A stretch of DNA of 64,000 nt from Cellulophaga sp. HaHa_2_95. Lineage in GTDB: Bacteria > Bacteroidota > Bacteroidia > Flavobacteriales > Flavobacteriaceae. Both the position numbers and the translations under genes were made by a program. The notes under the pieces are model-generated. The model was not told the DNA's origin, ran no database searches, and saw nothing but the letters and a program-made list of their open reading frames with translations. Shown here in pieces: positions 50,055-61,607 of this stretch. The stretch lies in contig NZ_CP058988.1 of the NCBI RefSeq assembly GCF_019278565.1, positions 2,728,001-2,792,000 on the forward strand, written 5' to 3'. Position 1 is the stretch's first letter. Every line of letters starts with the position of its first letter.

Positions 50055-51470
50055 ATGAAAAAGACATTATTTGACAAAGTATGGGATTCGCATGTAGTAA
50101 AACATGTAGAAGACGGACCAGATGTATTGTTTATAGACCGCCATTTAGTGCATGAAGTTACTAGTCCTGTAGCATTTTTAGGACTTAAAAATAGAGGTAT
50201 TCGTGTACTTCATCCAGAGCGTACATTTGCAACGGCAGATCATAACACACCGACAATTAACCAACATTTACCAGTAGCAGATCCGCTTTCAGCGAATCAA
50301 TTAAAAGCTTTGGAAGAGAATGCTAAAGAATATGGTATCTCTCACTGGGGACTTGGACATGAAAAAAATGGTATTGTTCACGTGGTAGGTCCGGAATATG
50401 GAATTACGCAACCAGGAGCAACTATTGTATGTGGAGATTCTCATACCTCTACCCATGGCGCCTTTGGTGCTATCGCTTTTGGTATTGGTACTTCTGAAGT
50501 AGAAATGGTATTGGCAACGCAATGTATTATGCAGCCAAAACCTAAGAAAATGCGAATTAATGTAAAAGGGAGTTTGAATTTTGGAGTGACGCCTAAGGAT
50601 GTTGCCTTATATATTATTTCTAAATTAACTACTTCTGGAGCTACTGGGTACTTTGTAGAATATGCAGGTGATGTTTTTGAAAATATGACGATGGAAGGTC
50701 GTATGACGGTGTGTAACCTAAGTATAGAAATGGGTGCTCGTGGTGGTATGATTGCTCCTGATGAAAAAACATTTGATTATATTAAAGGACGTGAATTTAC
50801 ACCTACAGGTGCAGCTTGGGATAAAGCAATGGCCTACTGGGAAACCTTACATACAGATCCTGATGCAGAATTTGATAAAGAATTGAGTTTTGATGCTTCT
50901 GATATTGAACCAATGATTACGTATGGTACCAATCCAGGAATGGGGATGGGAATTTCTAAAAGTATTCCTAAAGCAGAACAAGTTGAAGGTGGCGTAAGTA
51001 CCTACAAAAAATCTCTAGGGTATATGTCTTTTAATGAAGGGGAGGATATGATTGGTAAGCCTATCGATTTTGTATTTATTGGAAGTTGTACCAACGGGCG
51101 TATCGAAGATTTTAGAGCCTTTGCTTCTATTATTAAAGGGCGTCAAAAAGCTCCTAATGTTACGGCTTGGTTAGTACCCGGTTCACATCAAGTAGAAGCA
51201 GCTATTAAAGAAGAAGGTTTGTTAGCTATTATTCACGAAGCTGGTTTTGAACTAAGAGAGCCTGGTTGTTCTGCTTGTTTGGCTATGAATGATGATAAAG
51301 TACCAGCTGGTAAATTAGCGGTAAGTACATCAAACAGAAACTTTGAAGGCCGTCAAGGTCCAGGATCAAGAACTTTATTAGCTTCTCCTCTAGTTGCGGC
51401 AGCCGCTGCAGTAACCGGAAAAGTTACGGACCCACGTGAATTAATGGAAAAATTAGTTGCTAGTTCTTAG
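50055..51470 (+). CDS. leuC: Isopropylmalate/citramalate isomerase large subunit
   Basis: 471 aa, normal for bacterial LeuC. The three Fe-S cysteines are present: Cys345 in G-S-C-T-N-G-R, and Cys405 and Cys408 in G-C-S-A-C-L. Substrate-binding [11 protein letters not shown] near 130 is intact. With LeuD it moves the hydroxyl group of 2-isopropylmalate. The same enzyme also handles citramalate, which matters because the next synthase gene looks like cimA. First of four leu-type genes in one direction. Confidence 0.96.
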   Translation: MKKTLFDKVWDSHVVKHVEDGPDVLFIDRHLVHEVTSPVAFLGLKNRGIRVLHPERTFATADHNTPTINQHLPVADPLSANQLKALEENAKEYGISHWGLGHEKNGIVHVVGPEYGITQPGATIVCGDSHTSTHGAFGAIAFGIGTSEVEMVLATQCIMQPKPKKMRINVKGSLNFGVTPKDVALYIISKLTTSGATGYFVEYAGDVFENMTMEGRMTVCNLSIEMGARGGMIAPDEKTFDYIKGREFTPTGAAWDKAMAYWETLHTDPDAEFDKELSFDASDIEPMITYGTNPGMGMGISKSIPKAEQVEGGVSTYKKSLGYMSFNEGEDMIGKPIDFVFIGSCTNGRIEDFRAFASIIKGRQKAPNVTAWLVPGSHQVEAAIKEEGLLAIIHEAGFELREPGCSACLAMNDDKVPAGKLAVSTSNRNFEGRQGPGSRTLLASPLVAAAAAVTGKVTDPRELMEKLVASS

Positions 51471-51548
51471 TTATTGGTTGTTATTTTTTAAGTGAAAATA
51501 ATAGTACCATTAATCATTAATTAGCAACGAACAACAAAATATTACAAA

Positions 51549-52145
51549 ATGGCATACGATAAATTTGAAATACTAACAAGTACTGCAGTTCCTTTACCAA
51601 TAGAGAATGTAGATACAGATCAAATAATACCAGCGCGCTTCTTAAAAGCCACAGAGCGTAAAGGGTTTGGCGATAATCTTTTTAGAGATTGGCGTTATAA
51701 TAATGATAATTCTCCTAAGACAGATTTTGTACTGAATGATAATACTTATTCAGGAAAAATATTAGTTGGCGGTCGTAACTTCGGTTCAGGATCTTCAAGA
51801 GAACATGCTGCATGGGCGGTATATGATTATGGCTTCCGTTGTGTAATTTCTAGCTTTTTTGCAGACATCTTTAAAGGAAACTGTTTAAATATTGGAGTAT
51901 TACCGGTACAAGTAAGTGCTGATTTCTCTAACAAGCTTTTTTCTGAAATTGAGAAAGATCCTAAAACAGCCATTGAAGTAAACCTACAAGAGCAAACTGT
52001 TACTCTTTTAGCTACTGGTGAGAAAGAATCTTTTGACATCAATGGTTATAAAAAAGATAACATGCTTAACGGTTTTGATGATATTGACTATTTAATGAAT
52101 GTTAAAAGTGATATCGTAGAATTTGCAAAAAGCACCCCTTTATAG
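51549..52145 (+). CDS. leuD: Isopropylmalate/citramalate isomerase small subunit
   Basis: 198 aa. V-D-T-D-Q-I-I-P-A-R-F-L near residue 21, G-R-N-F-G-S-G-S-S-R-E-H-A near 76 and F-x-N-C-L-N-I-G are hallmark LeuD motifs. Forms the heterodimer with LeuC. 78 bp separate it from leuC and 54 bp from the synthase gene. Confidence 0.96.
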   Translation: MAYDKFEILTSTAVPLPIENVDTDQIIPARFLKATERKGFGDNLFRDWRYNNDNSPKTDFVLNDNTYSGKILVGGRNFGSGSSREHAAWAVYDYGFRCVISSFFADIFKGNCLNIGVLPVQVSADFSNKLFSEIEKDPKTAIEVNLQEQTVTLLATGEKESFDINGYKKDNMLNGFDDIDYLMNVKSDIVEFAKSTPL

Positions 52146-52199
52146 GAAACACAATTTCTTTAATAAAGTAATAAGATTCGCAGCAGCGTTTACGCGATA

Positions 52200-53717
52200 A
52201 TGAAAAAAAGAAAGATTGAAATAATGGATACTACACTCCGCGATGGTGAACAAACCTCGGGAGTGTCGTTTTCTGTTTCAGAAAAATTAACCTTAGCAAA
52301 ATTACTACTAGAAGAACTTAAAGTAGACCGCATAGAAGTGGCATCTGCTCGTGTTTCTGACGGAGAATTACTAGCCGTAAAACAGATTACTAGTTGGGCT
52401 AGTGAAAAAAATTTAATTCAGAAAGTTGAAGTTCTTTCGTTTGTAGATCAAGGAGTGTCAATAGATTGGATGGTAGAAGCTGGAGCAAAGGTTCAAAACC
52501 TGCTAACCAAAGGTTCTTTAAATCACCTAACACATCAACTTAAAAAAACTCCCGATACGCATTTTAAAGAAATCGCTTCCGTAATAGCCTTAGCAAGAAG
52601 TAAAGGAATAGAAACAAACGTCTACCTTGAAGATTGGAGTAATGGCATGCGCAATTCTAAAGCATATGTATTTCAGTTTTTAGATTTCTTAGCCACGCAA
52701 CCTATTAAACGTATTCTGTTACCAGATACCTTAGGAGTACTTACGCACAACGAGACTTTCGATTTTGTTAAAGAAATAGTGGATACGTACCCTAAGTTAC
52801 ATTTTGATTTTCATGGGCATAATGACTATGATTTAAGTGTAGCCAATGTTATGGAAGCTTTAAGAGCCGGTTGTCACGGTTTACATTTAACCGTCAATGG
52901 TATGGGAGAACGAGCAGGAAATGCTCCCCTTGCCAGTGTTGTGGCTGTTATAAATGATTTTATGCCAGAGTTGGAAACTGGCGTTAAAGAGTCTTCTTTG
53001 TTCAAAGTGAGCAAACTTGTTTCTGCATTTACAGGTTTTGGTATTCCTGCTAATAAGCCCATAGTAGGTGCTAATGTTTTTACACAAACAGCAGGTATTC
53101 ATGCAGATGGAGACAGCAAGAACAACCTTTACTTTAATGATTTATTACCGGAGCGCTTTGGCCGTAAACGCCAATATGCCTTGGGAAAGACATCAGGGAA
53201 AGCAAATATCCAGAAGAATTTGCAAGAACTTGGACTTACCTTAAACAATGAAGAATTAAAAAAAGTTACGCAACGGATCATTGAGCTAGGCGATAAAAAA
53301 GAACGTGTAACTAAAGATGATCTACCTTATATTATTTCGGATGTTTTAGATAGTGACGGCTATCAGAGTAAGGCCAAGATTACCTCGTACTTGTTATCAC
53401 ATGCAAAGGGGCTACAACCTTCTGCCGCAGTATGTGTGGAAATTGAAGGTGAAGTATATGAGGAGCATGCGCAGGGCGATGGCCAATTTGACGCCTTTAT
53501 GAATGCCTTAAAGCGTGTGTACAGCACCATGAAGATAGAATTGCCTAAATTAATAGATTACGCTGTAAGGATACCCCCTGGAAGTAATTCTGATGCGTTA
53601 TGTGAAACTATTATCACCTGGGATAACCAAGGAAAAGAATATATTACACGTGGACTAGATTCTGATCAAACTGTATCAGCAATTAAAGCCACAGAAAAAA
53701 TGTTGAATATTATTTAA
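52200..53717 (+). CDS. cimA: Citramalate synthase-like (CimA/LeuA family)
   Basis: 505 aa: TIM barrel (~1-280; T-L-R-D-G-E-Q near 12, metal site F-H-G-H-N-D), linker, and C-terminal regulatory domain (~385-505). By memory it matches Leptospira interrogans CimA at many points: A-S-A-R-V-S-x-G-E-L, N-L-L-T-K-G-S-L, V-Y-L-E-D-W-S-N-G, P-E-R-F-G-R-K-R, L-P-K-L-I-D-Y. The pyruvate-pocket residues I recall for that enzyme (Leu81, Leu104, Tyr144) correspond to Leu79, Leu102 and Tyr142 here. So pyruvate plus acetyl-CoA to citramalate, toward isoleucine, is more likely than 2-isopropylmalate synthesis. Database annotation may say LeuA. Confidence 0.75.
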   Translation: MKKRKIEIMDTTLRDGEQTSGVSFSVSEKLTLAKLLLEELKVDRIEVASARVSDGELLAVKQITSWASEKNLIQKVEVLSFVDQGVSIDWMVEAGAKVQNLLTKGSLNHLTHQLKKTPDTHFKEIASVIALARSKGIETNVYLEDWSNGMRNSKAYVFQFLDFLATQPIKRILLPDTLGVLTHNETFDFVKEIVDTYPKLHFDFHGHNDYDLSVANVMEALRAGCHGLHLTVNGMGERAGNAPLASVVAVINDFMPELETGVKESSLFKVSKLVSAFTGFGIPANKPIVGANVFTQTAGIHADGDSKNNLYFNDLLPERFGRKRQYALGKTSGKANIQKNLQELGLTLNNEELKKVTQRIIELGDKKERVTKDDLPYIISDVLDSDGYQSKAKITSYLLSHAKGLQPSAAVCVEIEGEVYEEHAQGDGQFDAFMNALKRVYSTMKIELPKLIDYAVRIPPGSNSDALCETIITWDNQGKEYITRGLDSDQTVSAIKATEKMLNII

Positions 53718-53804
53718 CGTGAGCAATCACGAAGTTGTTAGCTAGTATAGCTGCATTACTGTAGCACTATAGCCACAACAGATTTTAAACTAATGTAAAT
53801 TAAT

Positions 53805-53831
53805 TATAGCTTAAGTTGTATAGCTTAAGTT
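53805..53831. repeat. 13-bp direct repeat before leuB
   Basis: TATAGCTTAAGTT occurs at 53805-53817 and again at 53819-53831 with one base between; it ends 18 bp before the leuB ATG. The core CTTAAG is palindromic. It could be a regulator site or chance slippage. Confidence 0.5.
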
Positions 53832-53849
53832 TAAAGTCAAAGTACTATT

Positions 53850-54905
53850 ATGAAATTAAATATTGCCTTATTAGCCGGTGACGGAATTGGTCCTGAAGTT
53901 ATAGATCAAGCAGTAAAAGTATCAGATGCTATTGCAAAAAAATACGGTCATGATTTAAGTTGGACACCAGCATTAACGGGTGCTGCTGCCATTGATGATT
54001 GTGGAGAGCCTTACCCAGACAGCACACATAATGTTTGTGTAGCTGCAGATGCCGTACTTTTTGGTGCTATTGGTCACCCTAGATTTGATAACGACCCATC
54101 TGCTAAAGTAAGACCAGAACAAGGCTTACTTAAAATGCGTCAGAAATTAGGTTTATTTGCTAATGTAAGACCAACATTTACTTTCCCATCTTTAATAGAT
54201 AAGTCTCCTTTAAAAAGAGAGCGTATTGAAGGTACAGATTTAATTATTCTACGTGAGCTTACTGGTGGAATTTATTTTGGAGAAAGAGGACGTAAAGATA
54301 ACGGAAATACAGCTTTTGACACCTGTACTTATACACGTGCTGAAATTACAAGATTGGCTAAAAAAGGATTTGAATTAGCGATGACTCGTGGTAGAAAATT
54401 ATGCTGTGTAGATAAAGCTAACGTACTAGAATCTTCAAGACTTTGGAGAGAAACGGTACAAGCCATGGAAAAAAATTATCCTGAAGTTACTGTGTCTTAT
54501 GAATTTGTAGATGCAGTTGCCATGCGTTTAGTGCAATGGCCAAATTCTTACGATGTCATGATTACTGAAAATTTATTTGGAGATATTCTTACAGATGAAG
54601 CTTCTGTAATCTCCGGTTCTATGGGCTTGATGCCTTCTGCATCTGTGGGTGAGAAAGCTAGATTGTACGAACCTATTCATGGTTCTTATCCGCAAGCAGC
54701 TGGTAAAGACATTGCAAACCCATTGGCAACAGTGCTATCTGCCGCTATGATGTTTGAAGATTTTGGATTAACAGAAGAAGCTAAAGATATTAGAGATGTT
54801 GTAAACAAATCACTAGCAGAAGGTATTGTTACTGAAGATTTATCTGAAGGAGCAAAAGCGTATAAAACTAGTGAAGTTGGTGATTGGTTAGCTAAAAACA
54901 TTTAA
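53850..54905 (+). CDS. leuB: 3-isopropylmalate dehydrogenase
   Basis: 351 aa. G-D-G-I-G-P-E-V near 10, R-P-E-Q-G-L-L near 88, R-E-L-T-G-G-I-Y-F-G near 130, D-K-A-N-V-L near 183, and the NAD loop E-P-I-H-G-S-Y-P near 270. Oxidises 3-isopropylmalate, and 3-methylmalate in the citramalate route. Ends at a strong two-way terminator shared with the opposing ABC-F gene. Confidence 0.96.
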   Translation: MKLNIALLAGDGIGPEVIDQAVKVSDAIAKKYGHDLSWTPALTGAAAIDDCGEPYPDSTHNVCVAADAVLFGAIGHPRFDNDPSAKVRPEQGLLKMRQKLGLFANVRPTFTFPSLIDKSPLKRERIEGTDLIILRELTGGIYFGERGRKDNGNTAFDTCTYTRAEITRLAKKGFELAMTRGRKLCCVDKANVLESSRLWRETVQAMEKNYPEVTVSYEFVDAVAMRLVQWPNSYDVMITENLFGDILTDEASVISGSMGLMPSASVGEKARLYEPIHGSYPQAAGKDIANPLATVLSAAMMFEDFGLTEEAKDIRDVVNKSLAEGIVTEDLSEGAKAYKTSEVGDWLAKNI

Positions 54906-54922
54906 CACCACCTCTTTTAATT

Positions 54923-54959
54923 AAAAAAGCCTCTGAAATTAAATTTCAGAGGCTTTTTT
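54923..54959. terminator. Two-way terminator leuB / ABC-F
   Basis: AAAAAAGCCTCTGAAAT / ATTTCAGAGGCTTTTTT stem with a short centre. Serves converging leuB and the ABC-F gene. Confidence 0.92.
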
Positions 54960-54984
54960 CTTATACGAACTTAATGAACAACAT

Positions 54985-56700
<1,716 letters not shown>

Positions 56701-56783
56701 CTAATTATTAATTTTAACGGTGCATTAACAGCATATACTTATTCTCTTTATTAAATTCGCTTCCCTAAGAATTGTTATTATAT

Positions 56784-58163
56784 ATGTATAAATATTCTTT
56801 TTGTCTCTTATTACTGACTTTAACAGCTTGTTTTTCAGATGATAAAGACTCCCCTACTATTTTTGCAGGAGAAATTATTAATCCTACGAGTCAGACGGTA
56901 ATCTTGTATAAAGATGATGTTGTCATAGATTCTGCTCAACTAGACATGCACAATAGGTTCACAATTAAGTTAAAGAATCTTGAAGAAGGTTTATATAACT
57001 TTAGACATGCGCCTCAATACCAATATGTATATCTATCTAAAGGTGATAGTTTATTAGTCCGTTTAAATACCATCTACTTTGATGAGTCTTTAGTTTTTTC
57101 TGGAAAGGGAGAAGAGATTAATAATTTCTTAATTGAGGTGTTTCTAAATTCTGAAGAGGAAGAAACAGCCGTGAATTCTTATTTTAATTTGGACCCCGAG
57201 GTCTTTTCTGTTAAAATTGATTCGTTACGAGAAACTAAATTAGCACTACTATCTGAATTACAAAAAGAAGCTGATCTAACGCCCAAATCTATAGAAATGG
57301 CAAAAGCCAGTATCGACTATAGCGCTTATATCAATAAAGAAAAATATCCCTTCAAACATTTAAAAAAGAATAGAGATAATCTAATTACAGACATATCAGA
57401 AGAGTTTTATGACTACCGCGATGAATTAAATTTTGATAATAAGGACTTAACATTCTTTACTCCTTATTATGATTATATGAAGCGTCATTTTGATAATTTA
57501 GCCTTCACTCATTGTGCGGAAGATTGTTCTAACGGCGGGAGAGTGATTAATAATCAACTGCACTTTAACCAACATAAATTAAAACTGATAGACAGTGTTG
57601 TAAAAGAAAAGAAGTTAAGAGACAATCTATTTAGAAATGTTGCGATGACCTACTTCTTAAAAGTGCATGACAATGTGGAAAATAATAAAATCTTTTTGGA
57701 GAATTTCCACAAACTTTCTAACAATAATAAACATCTAGAAGAAATACACGGCCTGTATGAAAGTGTTCTAAAAATGCAGCCTACACATGAGTTACCCGGT
57801 GTAAATGTGATAGATAGTTCTGGTCAATCCGTCTCACTTTCACATCTTGCCTCAGGAAAAGACGATGTTATCTTTTACTTTTGGACAGACAGAAATACAA
57901 GACACTTTGGAAATATCACTAAACAAGTGGCTAAGCTAAAAGTATTACATCCTGAAACTAAATTCATAGGAATTAGCTTAAGTAAATTAGATGAGAATTG
58001 GAGAAAGATGATTGATTCATCAGATATGGAATATAAAAATCAATACAGAGCAGAAGATGATAATACCTTAAGAAATACGCTCATTATTGACGGACTCAAC
58101 AAAGCTATATTAGTGAAGGACGGTCTAATTATAGATGCTTATAAAGATATGTACGCACTTTAA
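56784..58163 (+). CDS. TlpA-like lipoprotein lacking the redox CxxC
   Basis: 459 aa from ATG 56784; lipobox L-T-A-C. N-terminal beta domain (~25-115) resembles DUF4369 of Bacteroidetes TlpA/ResA proteins (L-Y-K-D-D, D-S-A-Q-L, G-D-S-L-L-V). A helical middle follows (~115-335), then a thioredoxin-like domain (~340-459). The usual W-C-x-x-C is replaced by F-W-T-D-R-N-T-R, so it cannot do dithiol exchange. A substrate-binding or structural role is more likely. Ends before a strong two-way terminator. Confidence 0.7.
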   Translation: MYKYSFCLLLLTLTACFSDDKDSPTIFAGEIINPTSQTVILYKDDVVIDSAQLDMHNRFTIKLKNLEEGLYNFRHAPQYQYVYLSKGDSLLVRLNTIYFDESLVFSGKGEEINNFLIEVFLNSEEEETAVNSYFNLDPEVFSVKIDSLRETKLALLSELQKEADLTPKSIEMAKASIDYSAYINKEKYPFKHLKKNRDNLITDISEEFYDYRDELNFDNKDLTFFTPYYDYMKRHFDNLAFTHCAEDCSNGGRVINNQLHFNQHKLKLIDSVVKEKKLRDNLFRNVAMTYFLKVHDNVENNKIFLENFHKLSNNNKHLEEIHGLYESVLKMQPTHELPGVNVIDSSGQSVSLSHLASGKDDVIFYFWTDRNTRHFGNITKQVAKLKVLHPETKFIGISLSKLDENWRKMIDSSDMEYKNQYRAEDDNTLRNTLIIDGLNKAILVKDGLIIDAYKDMYAL

Positions 58164-58253
58164 TACCATTAAGGATTCGATTTTTAATTAGTAATTAATT
58201 GCACTCAAGCAAAACAACGTAATTCTAGAGATTAGATGCACACGAATAGAAAC

Positions 58254-58288
58254 AAGAAAGCCGCTAAACAATGTTTAGCGGCTTTCTT
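58254..58288. terminator. Two-way terminator
   Basis: Perfect 17-bp stem AAGAAAGCCGCTAAACA / TGTTTAGCGGCTTTCTT with a one-base centre between converging genes. Confidence 0.92.
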
Positions 58289-58316
58289 TATAGTAAGAGA
58301 ATCTAATATTTATAAA

Positions 58317-58970
58317 CTAGTTTCCTTTTTTGTAATCTTCTAAAAATTTAGCAAGACCTATATCTGTAAGTGGGTGTTTTAATAAACCTTCAATAGAAGA
58401 TAAACCACCTGTCATAACATCTGCACCTAATTTAGCACAATCAATAACATGCATTGTATGTCTTACAGAAGCAGCTAATATTTGAGTTTCAAAACCATAG
58501 TTATCATAAATCAAACGAATTTCTGCAATAAGGTTTAAACCATCTGTAGAAATATCATCTAAACGACCAATGAACGGAGAAACGTAAGTTGCACCCGCTT
58601 TAGCAGCTAATAAAGCCTGCCCAGCAGAGAAAACTAAGGTTACATTGGTTCTGATGCCTTTATCGCTAAAGTATTTACAAGCCTTAACACCATCTTTAAT
58701 CATTGGTAATTTAACAACGATTTGTTCGTGTAAACTAGCAAGTTCTTCACCTTCCTTGATCATTCCTTCATAATCCGTAGAAATTACCTCTGCAGAAACA
58801 TCTCCGTCAACAATATTGCAAATGTCTACATAATGTTTTAAAATGTTGTCTCTACCTGTAATTCCTTCTTTTGCCATTAAAGATGGGTTTGTGGTAACAC
58901 CATCTAAAACACCTAATTCTTGAGCTTCTTTAATTTGAGCAAGATTTGCTGTATCTATAAAAAATTTCAT
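58317..58970 (-). CDS. tal: Short transaldolase (TalC/FSA family)
   Basis: 217 aa TIM barrel. D-G-V-T-T-N-P-S-L near 24, Schiff-base Lys in V-V-K-L-P-M near 86, and S-P-F-I-G-R-L-D-D near 130. The residue that is Tyr131 in E. coli fructose-6-phosphate aldolase is Phe here, as in true transaldolases, so transaldolase activity (pentose phosphate pathway) is favoured over F6P cleavage. Annotation as fsa is common for this group. Single gene ending at the terminator at 58254-58288. Confidence 0.9.
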   Translation of the reverse strand: MKFFIDTANLAQIKEAQELGVLDGVTTNPSLMAKEGITGRDNILKHYVDICNIVDGDVSAEVISTDYEGMIKEGEELASLHEQIVVKLPMIKDGVKACKYFSDKGIRTNVTLVFSAGQALLAAKAGATYVSPFIGRLDDISTDGLNLIAEIRLIYDNYGFETQILAASVRHTMHVIDCAKLGADVMTGGLSSIEGLLKHPLTDIGLAKFLEDYKKGN

Positions 58971-59016
58971 GCTTCTATTTTTAGTATTATTAATTGAAAA
59001 TCTATGAGTTACAAAG

Positions 59017-59826
59017 CTACAATTTATAATGGTTTAAGAGTAATTTCTCGTACACTTTATCTGGAAGAATCTTTTTTAATAAAAGAGAGAATTTCTGCAT
59101 AAAATCGCCCACCTTATAATGTACTTTAGGTTTGGGAGTATTAATGATCTTAAAAACCTTATGCGCCACTTGAATGGGGTTTCCTCCACTATCTACATCA
59201 TTATTTATAGCTTCTAAGGTAGCTTCATACGGTTTTTGATAGGCTGAATTACTTAGTACTGGCGAATGATACCTTCCGGAAGCAATATTTGTAGCAAAAT
59301 CTCCTGGAGCTAAATTGGTGATATGTACACCAAAATCTTTGGTTTCCATTCGCATAGCTTCAGTTACTAATTCTAACGCCCCCTTAGAAGCAGAATAAAT
59401 GCCACGATACGGCAATCCCATATATCCAGCGATGGAGGTTATATTAATAATAAGTCCTGATTTTTGTATGCGCATCTGTGGTAATACAGCCTTCATCACG
59501 CGGATCGGCCCATGAAAATTGGTATCAAATGCTTTCGTAATCTCAACGTCCGGAGTTTCTTCTATGGGTCCTGTTATACCAACTCCTGCATTGTTTACCA
59601 AAACATCTATCTTTCCTTCCCGTTTTAATAATTCTGTAATAGCATTAGCAATGGTATCTTCTTCTTTGACATCTAATTCTAATAAATTAAAAGCATCAAA
59701 GTTAGGATACTTAGCCTTGCTCCTTGTAGTACCGTAAACTTTAAAACCTTTTGACTGCAAAAAAATACCAATAGATTTTCCAATACCAGATGAACCACCA
59801 GTAATTAAAACAACTTTTTGTTCCAT
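59017..59826 (-). CDS. Short-chain dehydrogenase/reductase
   Basis: 269 aa from the ATG ending at 59826 ([10 protein letters not shown]). Classical [11 protein letters not shown] near 9-16, N-N-A-G-V-G near 83, catalytic Ser in I-T-S-I-A-G and Y-S-A-S-K (Tyr/Lys) near 148. The Ala/Thr pattern after beta-2 does not settle NAD versus NADP. Substrate unknown. 46 bp upstream of the transaldolase gene in the same direction. Confidence 0.88.
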   Translation of the reverse strand: MEQKVVLITGGSSGIGKSIGIFLQSKGFKVYGTTRSKAKYPNFDAFNLLELDVKEEDTIANAITELLKREGKIDVLVNNAGVGITGPIEETPDVEITKAFDTNFHGPIRVMKAVLPQMRIQKSGLIINITSIAGYMGLPYRGIYSASKGALELVTEAMRMETKDFGVHITNLAPGDFATNIASGRYHSPVLSNSAYQKPYEATLEAINNDVDSGGNPIQVAHKVFKIINTPKPKVHYKVGDFMQKFSLLLKKILPDKVYEKLLLNHYKL

Positions 59827-59906
59827 AAAAAATTTTAATGGATACAAAGAAACGAATAATAATAAGGAGAAAAAAAGGAGGGGTAAAAATTGAAGAAATA
59901 AAAAAT

Positions 59907-60000
59907 GGCAAGCTACCTACGTCGCACCGCTACAACCACATACCCTTGCTGCGTTCCCACCCTGGGGGATTCTGCAGGAGCTGGTCGCGTAGGACTTGCC
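59907..60000 (-). ncRNA. ffs: Bacterial small SRP RNA (4.5S)
   Basis: The minus strand reads GGCAAGTCCTACG ... CGTAGGTAGCTTGCC as the closing stem. The conserved apical part includes GGTGGGAACGCAGCAAGGG, with the GGAA tetraloop region and the CAG internal loop that bind Ffh. Length of about 94 nt fits the short bacterial form. A T-rich run follows the stem (59895-59905). Ends estimated to a few bases. Confidence 0.95.
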
Positions 60001-60004
60001 GCTG

Positions 60005-60034
60005 CAAATATACAATGTTTTAATTTTTTCACAA
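60005..60034 (-). promoter_or_regulatory. SRP RNA promoter
   Basis: On the minus strand TTG (60034-60032), 19 bp, then TATATTTG (60012-60005): a full match to the Bacteroidota consensus. It puts the start about 4-5 bases before the GGCAAG end of the RNA. Confidence 0.75.
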
Positions 60035-60162
60035 TCATTTTACTTTCTAATTTTAAATAAATACCTTGCCTATAAATAGAATTTATGCTATCTAATTGAA
60101 AGCCAAATTCTTGAACATTTAATTTTTAGCAGATCGCTCAAAAAAAATTTAAAAATTACGAA

Positions 60163-61206
60163 ATGAAAACTATTTTTTCAATTACTTCACTCCTATTAAT
60201 CATCTTTTTAAATGCTTGCGGAAGCAGTAATGCTGTTCCTGCGGATTTATTTGAAATAGAATTAACTGGAAATAAAACAGAATTTCAGCAGAATGCATCT
60301 GTTGGCATTGCTGTGAAAAATAGAAAGGGACTAGAAATTGAAAACATATCATATACTATCAATGACAAGCCACTAAAGGTTGAGAATGATCGTATCGTTT
60401 TAGATATGCCACATTTGGGTGAGAAAACAATTAAGGCTACCATAACCTATGAAGGTACAGCGGGAGAAATAGAAAAGAATATTAAACTTTTAGCAGAAAA
60501 AGGCCCAGAAGTTTATACTTATGAGATAATTAATGAATTTCCTCACGACCAAAAAGCGTTTACACAAGGATTAGAATTTTATAAAGACACTCTTTATGAG
60601 AGCACAGGAAGAAAAGGACAATCATACCTAAGAAAAATTGATTTTAAAACTGGCAAAGTTTTTAAGCAAATAGACTTGGATGCACAATATTTTGGAGAAG
60701 GACTTACCATCCTTAATGATAAAATTTATATGCTTACCTGGCAAAGTGGCTTAGGCTTTATCTACGATGCTAATACCTTAGAGAAGATAGATAGTTTTCA
60801 ATATGGTGCTAGCAAAGAAGGTTGGGGATTAACCAACGATGGGAAACAATTATACAAGAGTGATGGTAGTGAAAAAATATGGCTACTTAATCCTGAGACT
60901 CTAGTAGAAGAAGATCATATAGAAACAGTCACCAACAAATCTATTTTTAATAAAACAAATGAGTTAGAATATGTAGACGGACTCATTTATGCCAATGTAT
61001 GGCAAAAAGAAAGTATGATGATTATTGATGCTGTTAGTGGTGCAATTATTGGAGTAATTAACTTTGGTGGATTAAAAGATAAAGTAACGAAACATCCGGA
61101 TTTAGATGTTTTAAACGGAGTGGCTTATAATCCTAAAAGAGCAACATTCTTTGTCACTGGAAAAAATTGGGATAAATTGTTTGAAGTGAAAATAATTAAA
61201 AAATAA
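60163..61206 (+). CDS. Glutaminyl-peptide cyclotransferase lipoprotein
   Basis: 347 aa; lipobox L-N-A-C (Cys19). N-terminal Ig-like domain (~30-115), then a five-bladed propeller of the plant-type glutamine cyclotransferase family (~118-347: F-P-H-D-Q-K-A-F-T-Q-G-L near 127, Y-E-S-T-G-R-K-G-Q-S near 147, N-E-L-E-Y-V-D-G near 267, N-V-W, L-N-G-V-A-Y). Converts N-terminal Gln to pyroglutamate on exported proteins. Its stop overlaps the next start (ATAATG), so it is coupled to the thioesterase gene. Confidence 0.9.
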   Translation: MKTIFSITSLLLIIFLNACGSSNAVPADLFEIELTGNKTEFQQNASVGIAVKNRKGLEIENISYTINDKPLKVENDRIVLDMPHLGEKTIKATITYEGTAGEIEKNIKLLAEKGPEVYTYEIINEFPHDQKAFTQGLEFYKDTLYESTGRKGQSYLRKIDFKTGKVFKQIDLDAQYFGEGLTILNDKIYMLTWQSGLGFIYDANTLEKIDSFQYGASKEGWGLTNDGKQLYKSDGSEKIWLLNPETLVEEDHIETVTNKSIFNKTNELEYVDGLIYANVWQKESMMIIDAVSGAIIGVINFGGLKDKVTKHPDLDVLNGVAYNPKRATFFVTGKNWDKLFEVKIIKK

Positions 61207-61598
61207 TGCCAAAATCTTTTCATAAAACCATACAAGTTACCCAAGATGATTTGGATGACTTACACCATGTAAATAATGTGCGTTATGTACAGTGGATTCA
61301 AGATATTGCCAAGGAACATTGGCGAGAAAAAGCTCCAAAAGAGCTCTTAGAACAAAGTATTTGGGTGGTTAAAAGTCATTTTATAGAATATAAAAGAGCT
61401 GCCGTACTGGATGATATTATTGACATAAAAACCTATATAAAAGAATCAAAGGGAGCTCTTTCTATCCGGATGGTAGAAATGCACGACCAGAAGACAAAAC
61501 AACTGCTTTTAAAATCTAAAACAGAATGGGTGTTACTCGATTCTCAAAGCAATAGACCTATTAGAGTTTCAGATGATATTATTGCCATTTTTAAGTAA
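61206..61598 (+). CDS. Hotdog-fold acyl-CoA thioesterase
   Basis: 130 aa, 4HBT type. D-D-L-D-D-L-H-H-V-N-N-V-R-Y near 14-27 is the typical D-x-x-x-H-V-N-N-x-x-Y active-site region; later K-S-K-T-E-W-V-L on the last strand. Overlaps the stop of the cyclotransferase gene by one base. Substrate unknown. Confidence 0.9.
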   Translation: MPKSFHKTIQVTQDDLDDLHHVNNVRYVQWIQDIAKEHWREKAPKELLEQSIWVVKSHFIEYKRAAVLDDIIDIKTYIKESKGALSIRMVEMHDQKTKQLLLKSKTEWVLLDSQSNRPIRVSDDIIAIFK

Positions 61599-61607
61599 AT
61601 TACAGCA

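Noticed and set aside
59838..60023. 61-aa plus-strand ORF
   Set aside because: It overlaps the SRP RNA on the other strand and has an Arg/Lys-rich translation without relatives.
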